From Acidimicrobiia bacterium (lineage in GTDB: Bacteria; Actinomycetota; Acidimicrobiia; Spongiisociales; Spongiisociaceae), in the NCBI GenBank assembly GCA_009841075.1, contig VXMP01000071.1, positions 1 through 63,087 on the forward strand: a stretch of 63,087 nt of DNA, read 5' to 3'. Positions 27,528-36,800 of the stretch are shown here, in pieces. Below the pieces are notes generated by a model. The model searched no databases. It had not been told where the DNA came from and worked only from the letters and a program-made list of their open reading frames with translations. Every line of letters begins with the position of its first letter. The stretch's first letter is position 1. The position numbers and the translations under genes were made by a program.

Positions 27528-27780
27528 CCGGGGGAAGGCTCTCCAAGAGGGAAGACAAAGAATAAAGGTGGTCTTCCAGGTAGGTCACCTCTTCTCCGCT
27601 GCCGGCCGGATCAAGCACATCGTTTTTGTGGTATTCCTCAAAGTCTTCCAGGTCGTCCAGGCTTCTAATCCTGATCTCGGCTAATTTCCGGCGATAGTAC
27701 GCCTTCGGACGACCGGTTTTCTCAACCAGATAATTCACTGTCGCCTCGATCTCGGGTGACAAATAAGTAGAAAAATCCAT
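27496..27780 (-). CDS. Orphan RelB/ribbon-helix-helix-like antitoxin
   Basis: A 94-residue protein. Residues 1-45 resemble RHH antitoxins: a short strand (STYLSPEIEATVNYLVEKTGRPKAYYRRKL) followed by a helix that ends in SLDDLEDFEEYH, the pattern of RelB/DinJ-like repressors. The remaining acidic C-terminus could be a toxin-binding tail. No toxin follows it; its 3' end instead collides with the HEPN gene. It is probably a DNA-binding autoregulator, either a stray antitoxin or a third control element of the HEPN/MNT pair. A good promoter precedes it. Confidence 0.6.
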   Translation of the reverse strand: MDFSTYLSPEIEATVNYLVEKTGRPKAYYRRKLAEIRIRSLDDLEDFEEYHKNDVLDPAGSGEEVTYLEDHLYSLSSLLESLPPAKRSARDGGA

Positions 27781-27788
27781 TACCCAAA

Positions 27789-27817
27789 ATAATATATAGA
27801 CATTTGCCGAGCGCCAA
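27789..27817 (-). promoter_or_regulatory. Promoter of the RHH-like gene (TTGGCG-17-TATTAT)
   Basis: On the minus strand, TTGGCG at 27817-27812 and TATTAT at 27794-27789 are separated by 17 bases. TATTAT ends 8 bases before ATG 27780, so the message is probably leaderless. Confidence 0.5.
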
Positions 27818-27903
27818 AAGCCGTCTTCGGGCCATAATTACAGGACGAACATCTCGCCGAGCCCTCACCGATCGGTGAGATTCGCGGCCTCTTCGATCCC
27901 TGT

Positions 27904-27909
27904 TAGCTT
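27904..27909 (+). promoter_or_regulatory. -10 box TAGCTT for a leaderless transcript
   Basis: TAGCTT followed by 8 bases and the GTG start at 27918. No Shine-Dalgarno is visible. Confidence 0.4.
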
Positions 27910-27917
27910 GGGCGCTC

Positions 27918-28835
27918 GTGGCTGCTTTGATCGCAAGAGACCCGCTAACCCGTAAGTTCGACCTGGGCAGGCCTCTGAACCTACGCACCACGCTGATGGT
28001 TAAGGGCATTCGCGGCCCCTCTCTTCGGGCCGGGCCGGACGGTCTGTGGAGAGCCTGTCGCCTCGACTTGGGAGAGGTCACCGTTCGGATGAAAGTGGAA
28101 GACGGATCCCTTATCGCCGCTGCCTGGGGAAAGGGGGCCGAATCCGCCTTAGATCAAATGCCGGAATGGGTGGGAGAACATGATGATCCTTCGGCGCTGG
28201 TTGCGGAACATCGGGCCTTGGAGCGGGCTATGCGGCAAGGGCGGGGGATGCGCCTACCGTCGGCGGGTGGACTGGTAGAAGTCCTCATCCCTACTATCCT
28301 CGCCCAGAAAGTAACCGGCTTGGAAGCCAACAGGAGCTATCGAAGACTGACCAGACGCTACGGGGAGCCCGCACCCGGACCGACCGATTTGCTTCTTCCG
28401 CCTAAACCCGACCGCCTGGCCTTCCTCCAATACTACGACTTTCATCCGCTGGGAGTGGAACGCCGTCGGGCCGAAACCATCTTGAGGGTGTGCCGAGAGG
28501 CGGACCGAATCAACGCTTGGGGGAGGATGGAGAACTTGGCGGAAGTATATGGATTCTTACATCGGATTCCCGGGATAGGAAAGTGGACCAGCGCCCGGGC
28601 ATTGGCTGTGGTCCGAGGCGACCCCGATGCGGTTCCAGTGGGGGATTTCCATGTTCCCAACCTGGTCGCCTGGGCCCTGGCCGGCGAGCCACGTGCAACC
28701 GATCAAAGAATGCTGGAGTTGTTAGACCCTTATAAAGGGCAACGCGGCCGGGTAGTGCAACTACTGGAACGCTTCGGCGATAAAGCCCCGGACTACGGCC
28801 CCAAACACGCCATCAGAGACTTCCGCCGCCAGTGA
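27918..28835 (+). CDS. AlkA-like DNA-3-methyladenine glycosylase (HhH-GPD)
   Basis: A 305-residue base-excision-repair glycosylase. The C-terminal half has the helix-hairpin-helix IPGIGKWTSARALAVVRGDPDAVPVGDFHVPN; the Asp in GDFHVPN is the catalytic residue of the HhH-GPD family. ILAQKVTGLEANRSYRRL matches the conserved helix in AlkA enzymes. An N-terminal ~90-residue domain resembles the AlkA beta-domain. It would remove alkylated purines. A second member of this family lies at 30480. The GTG start fits the adjacent -10 box. Confidence 0.85.
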   Translation: MAALIARDPLTRKFDLGRPLNLRTTLMVKGIRGPSLRAGPDGLWRACRLDLGEVTVRMKVEDGSLIAAAWGKGAESALDQMPEWVGEHDDPSALVAEHRALERAMRQGRGMRLPSAGGLVEVLIPTILAQKVTGLEANRSYRRLTRRYGEPAPGPTDLLLPPKPDRLAFLQYYDFHPLGVERRRAETILRVCREADRINAWGRMENLAEVYGFLHRIPGIGKWTSARALAVVRGDPDAVPVGDFHVPNLVAWALAGEPRATDQRMLELLDPYKGQRGRVVQLLERFGDKAPDYGPKHAIRDFRRQ

Positions 28836-28879
28836 AGTAATCCGTGGTTGCGGAGAAGAGGTTAGGCATAAACTGTCAG

Positions 28880-29983
28880 TCAAGGCCGTTCCTCTGATGC
28901 GTCCGACACCAATTGCAATCTATCGCGAAGGTGGTTTCCTTGTGAATGCTTCCAGATACCTTCGTGCTGAAGCCTTCCTACCACGATGCCAGGGTGGACG
29001 CCGACGGACGCGGCAAAGGCTCGAACCTCGGCCTCCGACCTAAGCCGCCCTAATTCCTCGGCACGCTCCGGTGGTATAAGGAAGGATTGGGCAAATTGAT
29101 CGGCTCTCTGTTCTTCCGGTGAGTCCTTATTCGGGCCGCTCAGGAAGATGGGTCGCTTGGCCTGTTCAAGAATATGTTTGGCTTCATGGAAAAAAGAGAA
29201 CCAGAAGATGTCACTCCACTTGCCTCTGTCGCTCAGTTGGATCAGGCCTTTATTCGGGGTGAGCCAGCGGGCAGCACCGTTGGTCCGCGCTCCATCTAAT
29301 TCCGGTATGACAACAACGGCGATGCCTGCGCTCGCACACAGCTCGACCAGTTTGGGGTGCCAAACGGTGGGATCGCTCACCGGCGTGAGATCACGTACCT
29401 GCTTCAGTACCTCCTTGAACCTGACCGGATCCCAAGGCACACAGTCAATCTTTGACGCTTCAATCTCGCCCATCCGTAACCAGACCGCTACCGCCGCCGG
29501 GTCGCAACGGTGGGCCTTGGACATCCTGAAGGAGGCTTGTAAGGATCCCAGAGTCTTGTTCCATGCCTCCCGATTCCCCACCCCTAGGTACATCAAGACC
29601 TCTCTTAGTCGATCATATTTGCCGAGCCGTTTCGTCAGGAGCCCAAGCCTTACCATCGCCGCGATCGGTAGCTCATCGAGTAGTGGTAGGTCGTCCACCA
29701 GAGTGGATTCGTCGAGGCGGACTAGTTGTTCCTGGTAGGTGGCCTCCAGTCTCAACCAGAGCCCGGCAGGCACGTCTGTCGCTCGCTCCAGGCGGATGGC
29801 GACGTCCGGGCTGATCTGAACGTGTCCTTTGATTATCCGATTGATGTGTTTATGCGAGAGATCTGTGCGCCGCGCCAATTCGGTTTGGCTCATACCTCTC
29901 TCCTCAAGTACCTCGGCCAGCGTGTCGCCCGGCGGCACGGCGTAATTCGGAAGATAGTCAAACAGTATGGGCGATTCGGCCAT
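28880..29983 (-). CDS. higA: HigA-type antitoxin fused to an ImmA/IrrE metallopeptidase
   Basis: A 367-residue protein. Residues ~12-75 form an XRE/HigA helix-turn-helix (PGDTLAEVLEERGMSQTELARRTDLSHKHINRIIKG). Residues ~220-330 are a COG2856/ImmA domain with the zinc motif FFHEAKHIL (HEXXH-like) and FAQSFLIPPE downstream. Such proteins repress their own operon and can cleave a repressor or antitoxin on stress. The ATG at 29983 is chosen because GGAAAGGAG lies five bases upstream; an earlier GTG at 30034 would overlap the toxin gene. The HigB-like toxin gene ends 20 bases upstream. Confidence 0.86.
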   Translation of the reverse strand: MAESPILFDYLPNYAVPPGDTLAEVLEERGMSQTELARRTDLSHKHINRIIKGHVQISPDVAIRLERATDVPAGLWLRLEATYQEQLVRLDESTLVDDLPLLDELPIAAMVRLGLLTKRLGKYDRLREVLMYLGVGNREAWNKTLGSLQASFRMSKAHRCDPAAVAVWLRMGEIEASKIDCVPWDPVRFKEVLKQVRDLTPVSDPTVWHPKLVELCASAGIAVVVIPELDGARTNGAARWLTPNKGLIQLSDRGKWSDIFWFSFFHEAKHILEQAKRPIFLSGPNKDSPEEQRADQFAQSFLIPPERAEELGRLRSEAEVRAFAASVGVHPGIVVGRLQHEGIWKHSQGNHLRDRLQLVSDASEERP

Positions 29984-30003
29984 AGTTTCTCCTTTCCATC
30001 TTT

Positions 30004-30339
30004 CTAGTGGACTACTGCTAGTGGTAGTCCACAATCTCCGTCACGATTATTTACCGATGACCAGTCCAGCCCCGCGTCTCCTTCGACCGGAGAGCCGCCC
30101 GGGCGGAAAATCAGTCGATATCCTCCGTGGAGGGTGACCGCCAGTTGTCCATTCCGGTTGCCCTTTAGCTCATGACACCCTCCGGGCAGGTGTCGCATCT
30201 CTTCCAACGTGGCCGCGGATAACAGATGGGACAGTCGACTCTCTACCTTGTCGGCAACCGGCCGACCGTACTTGCGCACCAGCAACTTCTGGTTGATGCA
30301 TAACGAGCCGAACCGAGGAGACTCGAAATTGAGCTTCAT
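30004..30339 (-). CDS. higB: HigB/RelE-type toxin
   Basis: A 111-residue RelE-fold protein with RLSHLLSAATLEEMRHLPGGCHELKGNRNGQLAVTLHGGYRLIF, a very typical HigB/RelE core. The conserved His and the Arg in the GGYRLIF strand are the expected mRNA-contacting residues. These toxins cut mRNA on the ribosome. It is larger than most by about 20 residues at the C-terminus. The toxin gene precedes the antitoxin gene, the usual HigBA order. Palindromic operators lie just upstream. Confidence 0.84.
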   Translation of the reverse strand: MKLNFESPRFGSLCINQKLLVRKYGRPVADKVESRLSHLLSAATLEEMRHLPGGCHELKGNRNGQLAVTLHGGYRLIFRPGGSPVEGDAGLDWSSVNNRDGDCGLPLAVVH

Positions 30340-30351
30340 AGGGTGTCCATG

Positions 30352-30386
30352 TTGGTATAACCAATCTGGTAAATAATTTATTCACC
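30352..30386 (-). promoter_or_regulatory. Two palindromes in the higBA control region
   Basis: TTGGTATAACCAA (30352-30364; arms TTGGT/ACCAA) overlaps a possible -10. Next to it is a 19-base imperfect palindrome at 30368-30386 (GGTAAATAA and TTATTCACC arms; 16 of 19 positions symmetrical). Their place directly before higB fits autorepression by the HigA helix-turn-helix. Confidence 0.6.
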
Positions 30387-30479
30387 GTAAGTGGCCGAGT
30401 CAACTCCAGGCTGTGAGAAGAAGGCGGCTTTGCCTCGGCCGTTTTTACTGCCTATTCCTATCCTTGGGGGAAGGTCGAT

Positions 30480-31442
30480 CTAGCGGGAGTGTTCCTCCGC
30501 CCATCGTTCCAGCAGTAGATGGATGGCCCAATTGGTACCGTCACCCCAGGACTCCACTGCGGCCCGCACCTCAGGTTCGGGAAACACCTCATCTTCTACG
30601 CCCATGACGTAACGGGAGACCACTTTTCGTACCCCCAGATCTCCGGCAGCTACCGCGTCGGGGCGACCTAGACAGCGGGCCAGGAACCATTCCGCCGTCC
30701 AAACCCCGACACCTCGGAGGGCTACCAGGCGGCGTATCACCGTTTCGTTACCCTCTTCCTCAATTCCCGAAAGGCAACCGTCGGCCACCGCCTTGGCTAC
30801 TCCGACTATGTAGGAGGCCTTGCGGTTGGTGTATTGAAGGGCACTTATCTCGGAGGGATCAATTAGGGCCAGGCGCTCGGGCGAAGGGAACCGCCACCAT
30901 TGCATCAATTCCAACTCCATCCTGGTACCGAAGGTTTCGATCAGTCGGTAAAGAGTGGTGTGTGCCCACTTCATGTTGACCTGCTGGGCACTGATGGAAG
31001 AGATAAGCACTTCAAAAGAAGCCGGGTTGACGGGAACCCGGTAACCGGGCATCCGTCTTAGCTGATCGGCTACCGCAGGTACTCGTTCGGCCACCTCCGC
31101 CAAAGGAGAATACGGCAGGCCTTCACCAAAACGGATACGAGATTCCTCCACCGCGTCCTGAAGATCCTGGTCGGTGGAGGCCTCCACCCGAATATCGCCT
31201 TGGTCGGTCTGAGAAAGTCGATAGGGAACCCCCTCCTTGGTGGTGCGAAAGATGTATCCCTCTGTGACCTCCTCCAACCGATTTCGGCCGTAGCGGATAT
31301 GTCGCGAGCGGACAGACTCCAGATCAATGGGCGTTTGGGGAGTCCAGACCGCACTTTTCAAGGCAGATGTAGTGGGGTAGGAGTTGCCGTTGAAGGTTGT
31401 AAATGGAGTTTGGGCCGGTACCTCCCGGATGTTTCTGCTCAT
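30480..31442 (-). CDS. DNA-3-methyladenine glycosylase, HhH-GPD family (second copy)
   Basis: A 320-residue protein. FEVLISSISAQQVNMKWAHTTLYRL and LRGVGVWTAEWFLARCLGRPDAVAAGDLGVRK place it in the AlkA/Ogg-like HhH-GPD superfamily; the Asp in AAGDLGVRK is catalytic. The N-terminal ~110 residues look like the AlkA accessory domain. The sequence differs widely from the glycosylase at 27918, so they are not recent duplicates. ATG 31442 has AAGGA eight bases upstream and is preferred over GTG 31448. It begins 12 bases after pgl and is probably co-transcribed. Confidence 0.85.
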   Translation of the reverse strand: MSRNIREVPAQTPFTTFNGNSYPTTSALKSAVWTPQTPIDLESVRSRHIRYGRNRLEEVTEGYIFRTTKEGVPYRLSQTDQGDIRVEASTDQDLQDAVEESRIRFGEGLPYSPLAEVAERVPAVADQLRRMPGYRVPVNPASFEVLISSISAQQVNMKWAHTTLYRLIETFGTRMELELMQWWRFPSPERLALIDPSEISALQYTNRKASYIVGVAKAVADGCLSGIEEEGNETVIRRLVALRGVGVWTAEWFLARCLGRPDAVAAGDLGVRKVVSRYVMGVEDEVFPEPEVRAAVESWGDGTNWAIHLLLERWAEEHSR

Positions 31443-31454
31443 TTTCACTTTCCT

Positions 31455-32228
31455 TTATAGATCGGATGCTGCGGCCTCATCCACCAGCCAGGTAACCGGT
31501 GCCTCCCCCTCCATCAGACGGCGGGCGGGAAGCCGTCTATCGGAACCAGTCAGGAGAACTTCCGCCAGGGCGGAGGATTTTGACCGTCCTGATACCAGAA
31601 CGTATATCTGTTTGGCTCGGTGTACAAGGGGGTATGTGGCGGTTAGCCGCCAGGATGAGGTCGGGGCGGCTACTTCGGTGGCGATATACCATCGGTCGGT
31701 GACTCTCAGGGCTTCGGAGCCGGGGAAAAGGGACAAGGTGTGGCCATCGTCTCCCATTCCCGCCAGGATGAGGTCGGGCCGGGGTAACCCGTCGGGGTCG
31801 ATGGTCATTGAAGTCAGCAGCTGCGTCTCGTAGATCTCGGCTGCCCGCTTGGCGGAACGATCCTCGGCCCAGGGGATCGGTAGGAAATGGGCGGAAGTGT
31901 GGTAGATAATGGCCTGGCCGATCATGGTGCCGTTGTTGGCCGGGTCATCCGGTGCCACATATCGTTCGTCCCCGACCCAGGCGCAGACCCGCTCCCAAGG
32001 GACATCCAGAGCCGAAATTTCACGATAGGTTGCAGCCGGGGTTGACCCACCTGCCATCGCCACGTTCACCTGGCGGTCGATGGACATCTCGGCCGCCTGG
32101 TCTCGGATAAAACCGGCTATCAGAGCCGCCGCGCCAGAGGCTAAAGCGGAAGGGTTTTCGTATATCCAAATCTCTGCCGGCCCGATCCGCCGGGTTCTTG
32201 AAGGTGTTCTTGGAAGCGATTTTGCCAT
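31455..32228 (-). CDS. pgl: 6-phosphogluconolactonase
   Basis: A 257-residue enzyme of the oxidative pentose phosphate pathway, hydrolysing 6-phosphogluconolactone. It has the NagB/DevB fold with AMAGGSTPAATYREI, VCAWVGDERYVAPDDPANNG and LILAGMGDDGHTLSLFPGSEAL, all conserved in Pgl. ATG 32228 is chosen; a TTG at 32252 upstream would add eight residues. No glucose-6-phosphate dehydrogenase gene is adjacent in this window. Confidence 0.93.
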   Translation of the reverse strand: MAKSLPRTPSRTRRIGPAEIWIYENPSALASGAAALIAGFIRDQAAEMSIDRQVNVAMAGGSTPAATYREISALDVPWERVCAWVGDERYVAPDDPANNGTMIGQAIIYHTSAHFLPIPWAEDRSAKRAAEIYETQLLTSMTIDPDGLPRPDLILAGMGDDGHTLSLFPGSEALRVTDRWYIATEVAAPTSSWRLTATYPLVHRAKQIYVLVSGRSKSSALAEVLLTGSDRRLPARRLMEGEAPVTWLVDEAAASDL

Positions 32229-32297
32229 GGGGTAATAATAAGAGGGTTTCAATCACACGCCCCCTTAAAAGCCTCAACCAGAAGGAAGGCCGGTTCT

Positions 32298-32954
32298 TTG
32301 AGGAGAGAGATTACGATCGAAATTGAACCCGGCCGGTCGGTAAGCGGGCGCTGGCGGGTTCCTGGTCAACCGAGTTCAACTGCCGTGCTGCTGGCTCACG
32401 GGGCCGGGGCAGGTCAAGACCATCCTGCTATTACCCGCCTGGCAGAGGGTCTGGTCGGACGGGGTCTTCCGGTGCTCACCTTTAACTATCCATATATGGA
32501 CGCCGGGCGTCGGTTCCCCGACCGTCAGGAGGTTCTGCTGAGCTGCCATCGGGCCGCCGCAGACTGGCTGACACAACAGTCCTTTCGCCGCCTGGTGCTG
32601 GCGGGTCGCTCCATGGGTGGGCGAATGGCCTCGTATCTGGCCGCCGAGGGTTATCCCTGTGCCGGCCTGGTCTTATACGCCTACCCACTCCATCCGGCCG
32701 GAAAACCTGATCGGATCAGAGCCGACCATCTTCCAAGGGTTACCGTCCCGATGTTGTTCTTCGTGGGAGGCCGAGATCGACTGGCCCTACCCCATCTGGT
32801 GGAACGACATCTGACGACTCTGAAAAGAGGGGAGCTGAAGATAATCCCCCACGCCGACCACAGCTTCAACGTCCCTAAGCGGGTGGGATCCCGACAAGAA
32901 GTGCTCAAAGGTATCCTGTACCACACCGCCCAATGGATCAGTAGCCTGGGTTAG
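32298..32954 (+). CDS. Small alpha/beta hydrolase (KANL3/Tex30-like)
   Basis: A 218-residue hydrolase from a TTG start preceded by GAAGGAAGG. The catalytic triad is visible: the nucleophile in AGRSMGGRMAS near 103, Asp in FVGGRDRLALP near 160 and His in IPHADHSFNVP near 190. AVLLAHGAGAGQDHPAI is the oxyanion-loop region. The compact form without a cap matches Tex30/KANL3 or dienelactone-hydrolase-like families. The substrate is unknown. It lies upstream of the MenF-MenD locus, but nothing indicates it is MenH. Confidence 0.82.
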   Translation: MRREITIEIEPGRSVSGRWRVPGQPSSTAVLLAHGAGAGQDHPAITRLAEGLVGRGLPVLTFNYPYMDAGRRFPDRQEVLLSCHRAAADWLTQQSFRRLVLAGRSMGGRMASYLAAEGYPCAGLVLYAYPLHPAGKPDRIRADHLPRVTVPMLFFVGGRDRLALPHLVERHLTTLKRGELKIIPHADHSFNVPKRVGSRQEVLKGILYHTAQWISSLG

Positions 32955-33053
32955 AGAGGTGGGTTTTTCGCGTTCTCCGAGGTAGGGATTTGGATACATC
33001 CTTCTGAACAAGGAGTTTCCGGGGCTGAAGACATCTTTCCTAGCAATCACTCC

Positions 33054-33059
33054 TAGAGT
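33054..33059 (+). promoter_or_regulatory. -10 box TAGAGT for a leaderless merR-menFD transcript
   Basis: TAGAGT followed by 7 bases and ATG 33067, with no Shine-Dalgarno. Because menFD overlaps merR, this promoter may drive both. Confidence 0.45.
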
Positions 33060-33066
33060 GTGGGCT

Positions 33067-33810
33067 ATGGCAAATACGACTATCACCTATCGGGTTGAGG
33101 AACTGGCCACCCAGGCCGGTATCGGAGTCGACACGATCCGTTACTACCAGGGCATGGGGCTTCTTCCCCCCACCGGACGGGAAGGCCGAACCGTGGTATA
33201 CAGATCTGCCCATCTGACCCGACTAACCACCATCAGAGCCTTGGCCGAAGACGGTTTCAGCCTGGCTCAAATCAAACAGCTGCTCCAAGATTCCGGCCAT
33301 CCTTTGCTGGCTTCGTTAGCCGGCCCGACCCTCGGCCTAAGCCGACAAGAGCTGGCGGAGGGTTCAGGGCTTCCGCTTCCGCTGGTTGATATGGCGGTTT
33401 CGGCCGGTCTGGTCGAACCGTTGGAAAACCGCGGAGAAGAAGAGCTGTTCGCTCCCGAGGTAGTTCCCATGCTGGCGGCCGGCATGTCGTTGCTGGAAGC
33501 CGGATTTCCTATCGACCGGCTGGCAGCTCTGGCGGCGCGGCATGCCACCTCGGTAGAAAACGTGGTAGACGGTGCCATCAACCTCTTCAACGAACATGTA
33601 CGGGATGCCCAAACCCACCCTCCTGAGGAGGTGGCGAAACTGTTTCGAGTTCTCTTGCTTCACGTCACCCGCCTGGTCGCCCACCATTTCCAACGCACCG
33701 TTATAACCCGGGTCAGGGAAAGGCTGGAAAGTTCGGGTGATCAGGCGCTGGTGACAGCTTTCGAAGACCTGGAAACCCGCCGGATGACCGTTTACGCCGA
33801 ATGGCGCTAG
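33067..33810 (+). CDS. MerR-family transcriptional regulator
   Basis: A 247-residue regulator. The N-terminal winged helix-turn-helix is classic MerR: YRVEELATQAGIGVDTIRYYQGMGLLPP, then RLTTIRALAEDGFSLAQIKQLL. The ~170-residue C-terminal effector domain has no metal-binding cysteines, so it is not a metal sensor of the MerR/ZntR kind; it may bind a small molecule. Its last ten bases overlap the start of the MenF-MenD fusion. It could control menaquinone synthesis, but that is inference. Confidence 0.9.
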   Translation: MANTTITYRVEELATQAGIGVDTIRYYQGMGLLPPTGREGRTVVYRSAHLTRLTTIRALAEDGFSLAQIKQLLQDSGHPLLASLAGPTLGLSRQELAEGSGLPLPLVDMAVSAGLVEPLENRGEEELFAPEVVPMLAAGMSLLEAGFPIDRLAALAARHATSVENVVDGAINLFNEHVRDAQTHPPEEVAKLFRVLLLHVTRLVAHHFQRTVITRVRERLESSGDQALVTAFEDLETRRMTVYAEWR

Positions 33811-36800
33811 CCCCTCGTCGCCAACTGGAGAATCGGGTCTCCAGGGCAGCGGCCCGAGCGGCCGTGGCCGGGATTCCATCCATCGTCACCCTGGCTGTAC
33901 CGGCGGAGGAGTCCGACCCTTTGGCGGTGGCGATGCAGGCCGAGCCACCGTTTGTCTACCTGGAATTGCCTGATCGGGGTTTCGCCATGGCCGCCTTCGG
34001 TGAGGCCGGTCGCATCCTCACCCCGCCTACAGAAGAACGGTTTGGGCTGGCTTCTTCCGCCCTCCTTGACCTAGCCGACCGTACCCACTCGTTGGCATGG
34101 GACGGTGCCGACCCGGAACCTTTACTGATCGGAGGCTTCTCCTTCTCTCCGGTCGACACCTGGCCCGGCTTTCCGTCCGGGCGAATGGTTTTGCCCGAGC
34201 TGGCCTACATAAGGCGCGATACCGACCGTCGGGTTTGGGTAGCCGCGGCAGAGGTAAAGGGCGACTCCGATCCCACCGAAGTAGCTGCCCGGCTAATCGA
34301 AATTATCGGACCGTCCGGCCCCCTGAAGAAAGGCCCGGAGACTCTTCACTCCGGCCCAACCGGTCCTTCCCGACCTTATGAGCTCGACCTGTTCGACCCG
34401 GATTATCTCGCCGCCGCAAAAGAGGCGGTTCGGGTTATCAGAGACGGAGCCCTACAAAAGGTCGCCTTTGCTCGACGGGTGGATTTAGATTATCGCCCCT
34501 CCCTAGGGCCGTTTCTGGCCACCTTGCGGAACCTTTACGGACGCTGCGCCATCTTCGCCTTCGGTCGGGCCGATGGCCGGGTGTTCTGCGGAGCTTCTCC
34601 CGAGCTGTTAGCCCGGGTTACGGGCGTGAGGATGGAAACCGTCGCCCTGGCCGGAACGGCTCCACGAGGCCGGACGGATTCGGAGGAACAACAGCTCGCC
34701 GACCGTCTTATAAACGACGAAAAGGAGCTACAGGAACACGGCCTGGTTCGCTCTGAGCTGAGGAAACAATTGGCCAAGGACGGTTTCGTGCTCGACCCTC
34801 CGGAACCGACCGGAGTCCTTCGGCTGCCCGGCATCCTCCATCTGGCCACCCCTATCAGTGCGGTCGCCCCGGTCGGCACCAATGTTTTAGACGTGGTGGG
34901 TTCCCTGCATCCTACGCCCGCAGTGGGAGGCCTACCCGGAAAGAAGGCATTGGCTTGGATAGCCGACCACGAACCCTTCGACCGAGGTTGGTACGCCGGG
35001 CCGATCGGATACTGCGATCTATCCGGCAACGGGGAGTTCCATGTCGCCCTTCGGTCCTGTCTGATGGAAGACAACCGGATCGGATTGTTCGCCGGGGCCG
35101 GCATAGTCTCGGCCTCAAGCCCTGTCCAAGAGCTGGCCGAAACCAACCTGAAGCTGAAGGCCCTGCTCCGAGCTTTTTATGATGACGGCGATCACCGGAG
35201 GCGTACCTATGCCACCGCCGATGCCTTGGTGTCCGCACTTCAAGCCGGCGGGGTAGCCGGCGTGGTCATTTCACCAGGTTCCCGCTCCACCCCCCTTGTC
35301 CTGGCCGTCCACGAAGACGGCCCGCCTTCCTACATTGTCTTGGACGAACGCTCGGCCGGTTTTCTCGCCCTTGGGATGGCCAGGTCAACCGGCCTTCCCG
35401 TCGCCCTGGTCTGCACCTCCGGCTCGGCGGCGGCCAACTATCTTCCGGCTCTGGTAGAAGCCGATCGGGCGCGGATTCCGCTGGTGGTATTAACCGCCGA
35501 CCGGCCACCCGGCTCCCTCGATCGGGATACCCCTCAGACCATCGACCAGATCGGGCTCTACGGTTCCAGAACCAGGGCAGCCGTCAACTTCGACACACGG
35601 GAATGCGATCCGATGCGGGTAGCCGACCAAGCTCTACAGGCGATAGGTGCCACCTACCCACCCCATGCCGGACCGGTTCACCTGAACGTCCCGTTTGCCA
35701 AGCCGCTGGAACCCCCTAGCCGACGGGACCCCCTCCCCTCTTTTAACCTGACCCTCCCGGCAGAGTCAGAAGTACCGATACAAACCGGCTCGGTGGAGGC
35801 CCTTCAAGACCTCTTCGAACAGGCTGAACGGGGCTTGATAGTGGCGGGCCCCCAAGAAACCGGCCCGGCTGCCAGGGAGTCTTTGATCAGGATTTCAAGG
35901 GAATCCGGCTGGCCGCTTCTGGCCGACGGTTTATCAATGCTGCGGCAGACCCCCTTTGAAAACCTGATCACTACCGGTGATATGTTGGCCTCCGACCCGG
36001 TTTTTGTAGGTGGGTATTCGCCGGATGCGGTGCTGCGCCTGGGAGGTACCCCCACGGGAACGGCTAGCCAGGATTGGTTGGCCGGACTTCAAGCTGCGGA
36101 GATGGTCTTGGATCCGGACAGTCGATGGACTGCACCGGGAAGGCAAATCGTGTTGCGCGACCCGATCGCCCCTCTTCTGGGCCGGATTTCACCCTCTCCG
36201 GCGAAACCGTGCTGGACCGATAGTTGGAAGAGCGCCGAGCGTCGTCTTCGGGAACGACGGCGGAGCGAACGAGGCAACCATCCTCATAGCGAGCTCGCGG
36301 TTACCGGAATGATCCTTGATCACGAACCGATGGTGTGGGTTGGTTCCAGCCTGCCGGTACGTCATGTGAACGCCATGATGGAGCCCGGCTGTGGCGCGAC
36401 CGTGTGGGGAAACCGAGGGGCCTGCGGAATCGACGGTGCCATAGCCACCGCCGCCGGATGCGCCTTGGGTATCGGACAACGGTTGGTGGCCCTGATGGGC
36501 GACCTGTCTTTTCTCCATGATGTCGGGAGCCTTAACGCCGCCCGCAGCCTGAAGGTGGACCTGACCGTGGTGGTTTTGGACAACGGGGGTGGTGCCATAT
36601 TCGACTCCCTCCCCTATCTGAAGTCGCTTCACCAACCAACAGATACAGAAGATTTCCAGCGGATTCGCGACCTGTTCTACACCCCTCACAACCAGGACTT
36701 GGCGGCTATAGCCCGCGGGTTCGGGGTTCGGGGCGACCGGATCGATCCCCACGATTTGAGAGACGGATTAAAACAAGCCCGAGCACAGCCGGGAGTAAGC

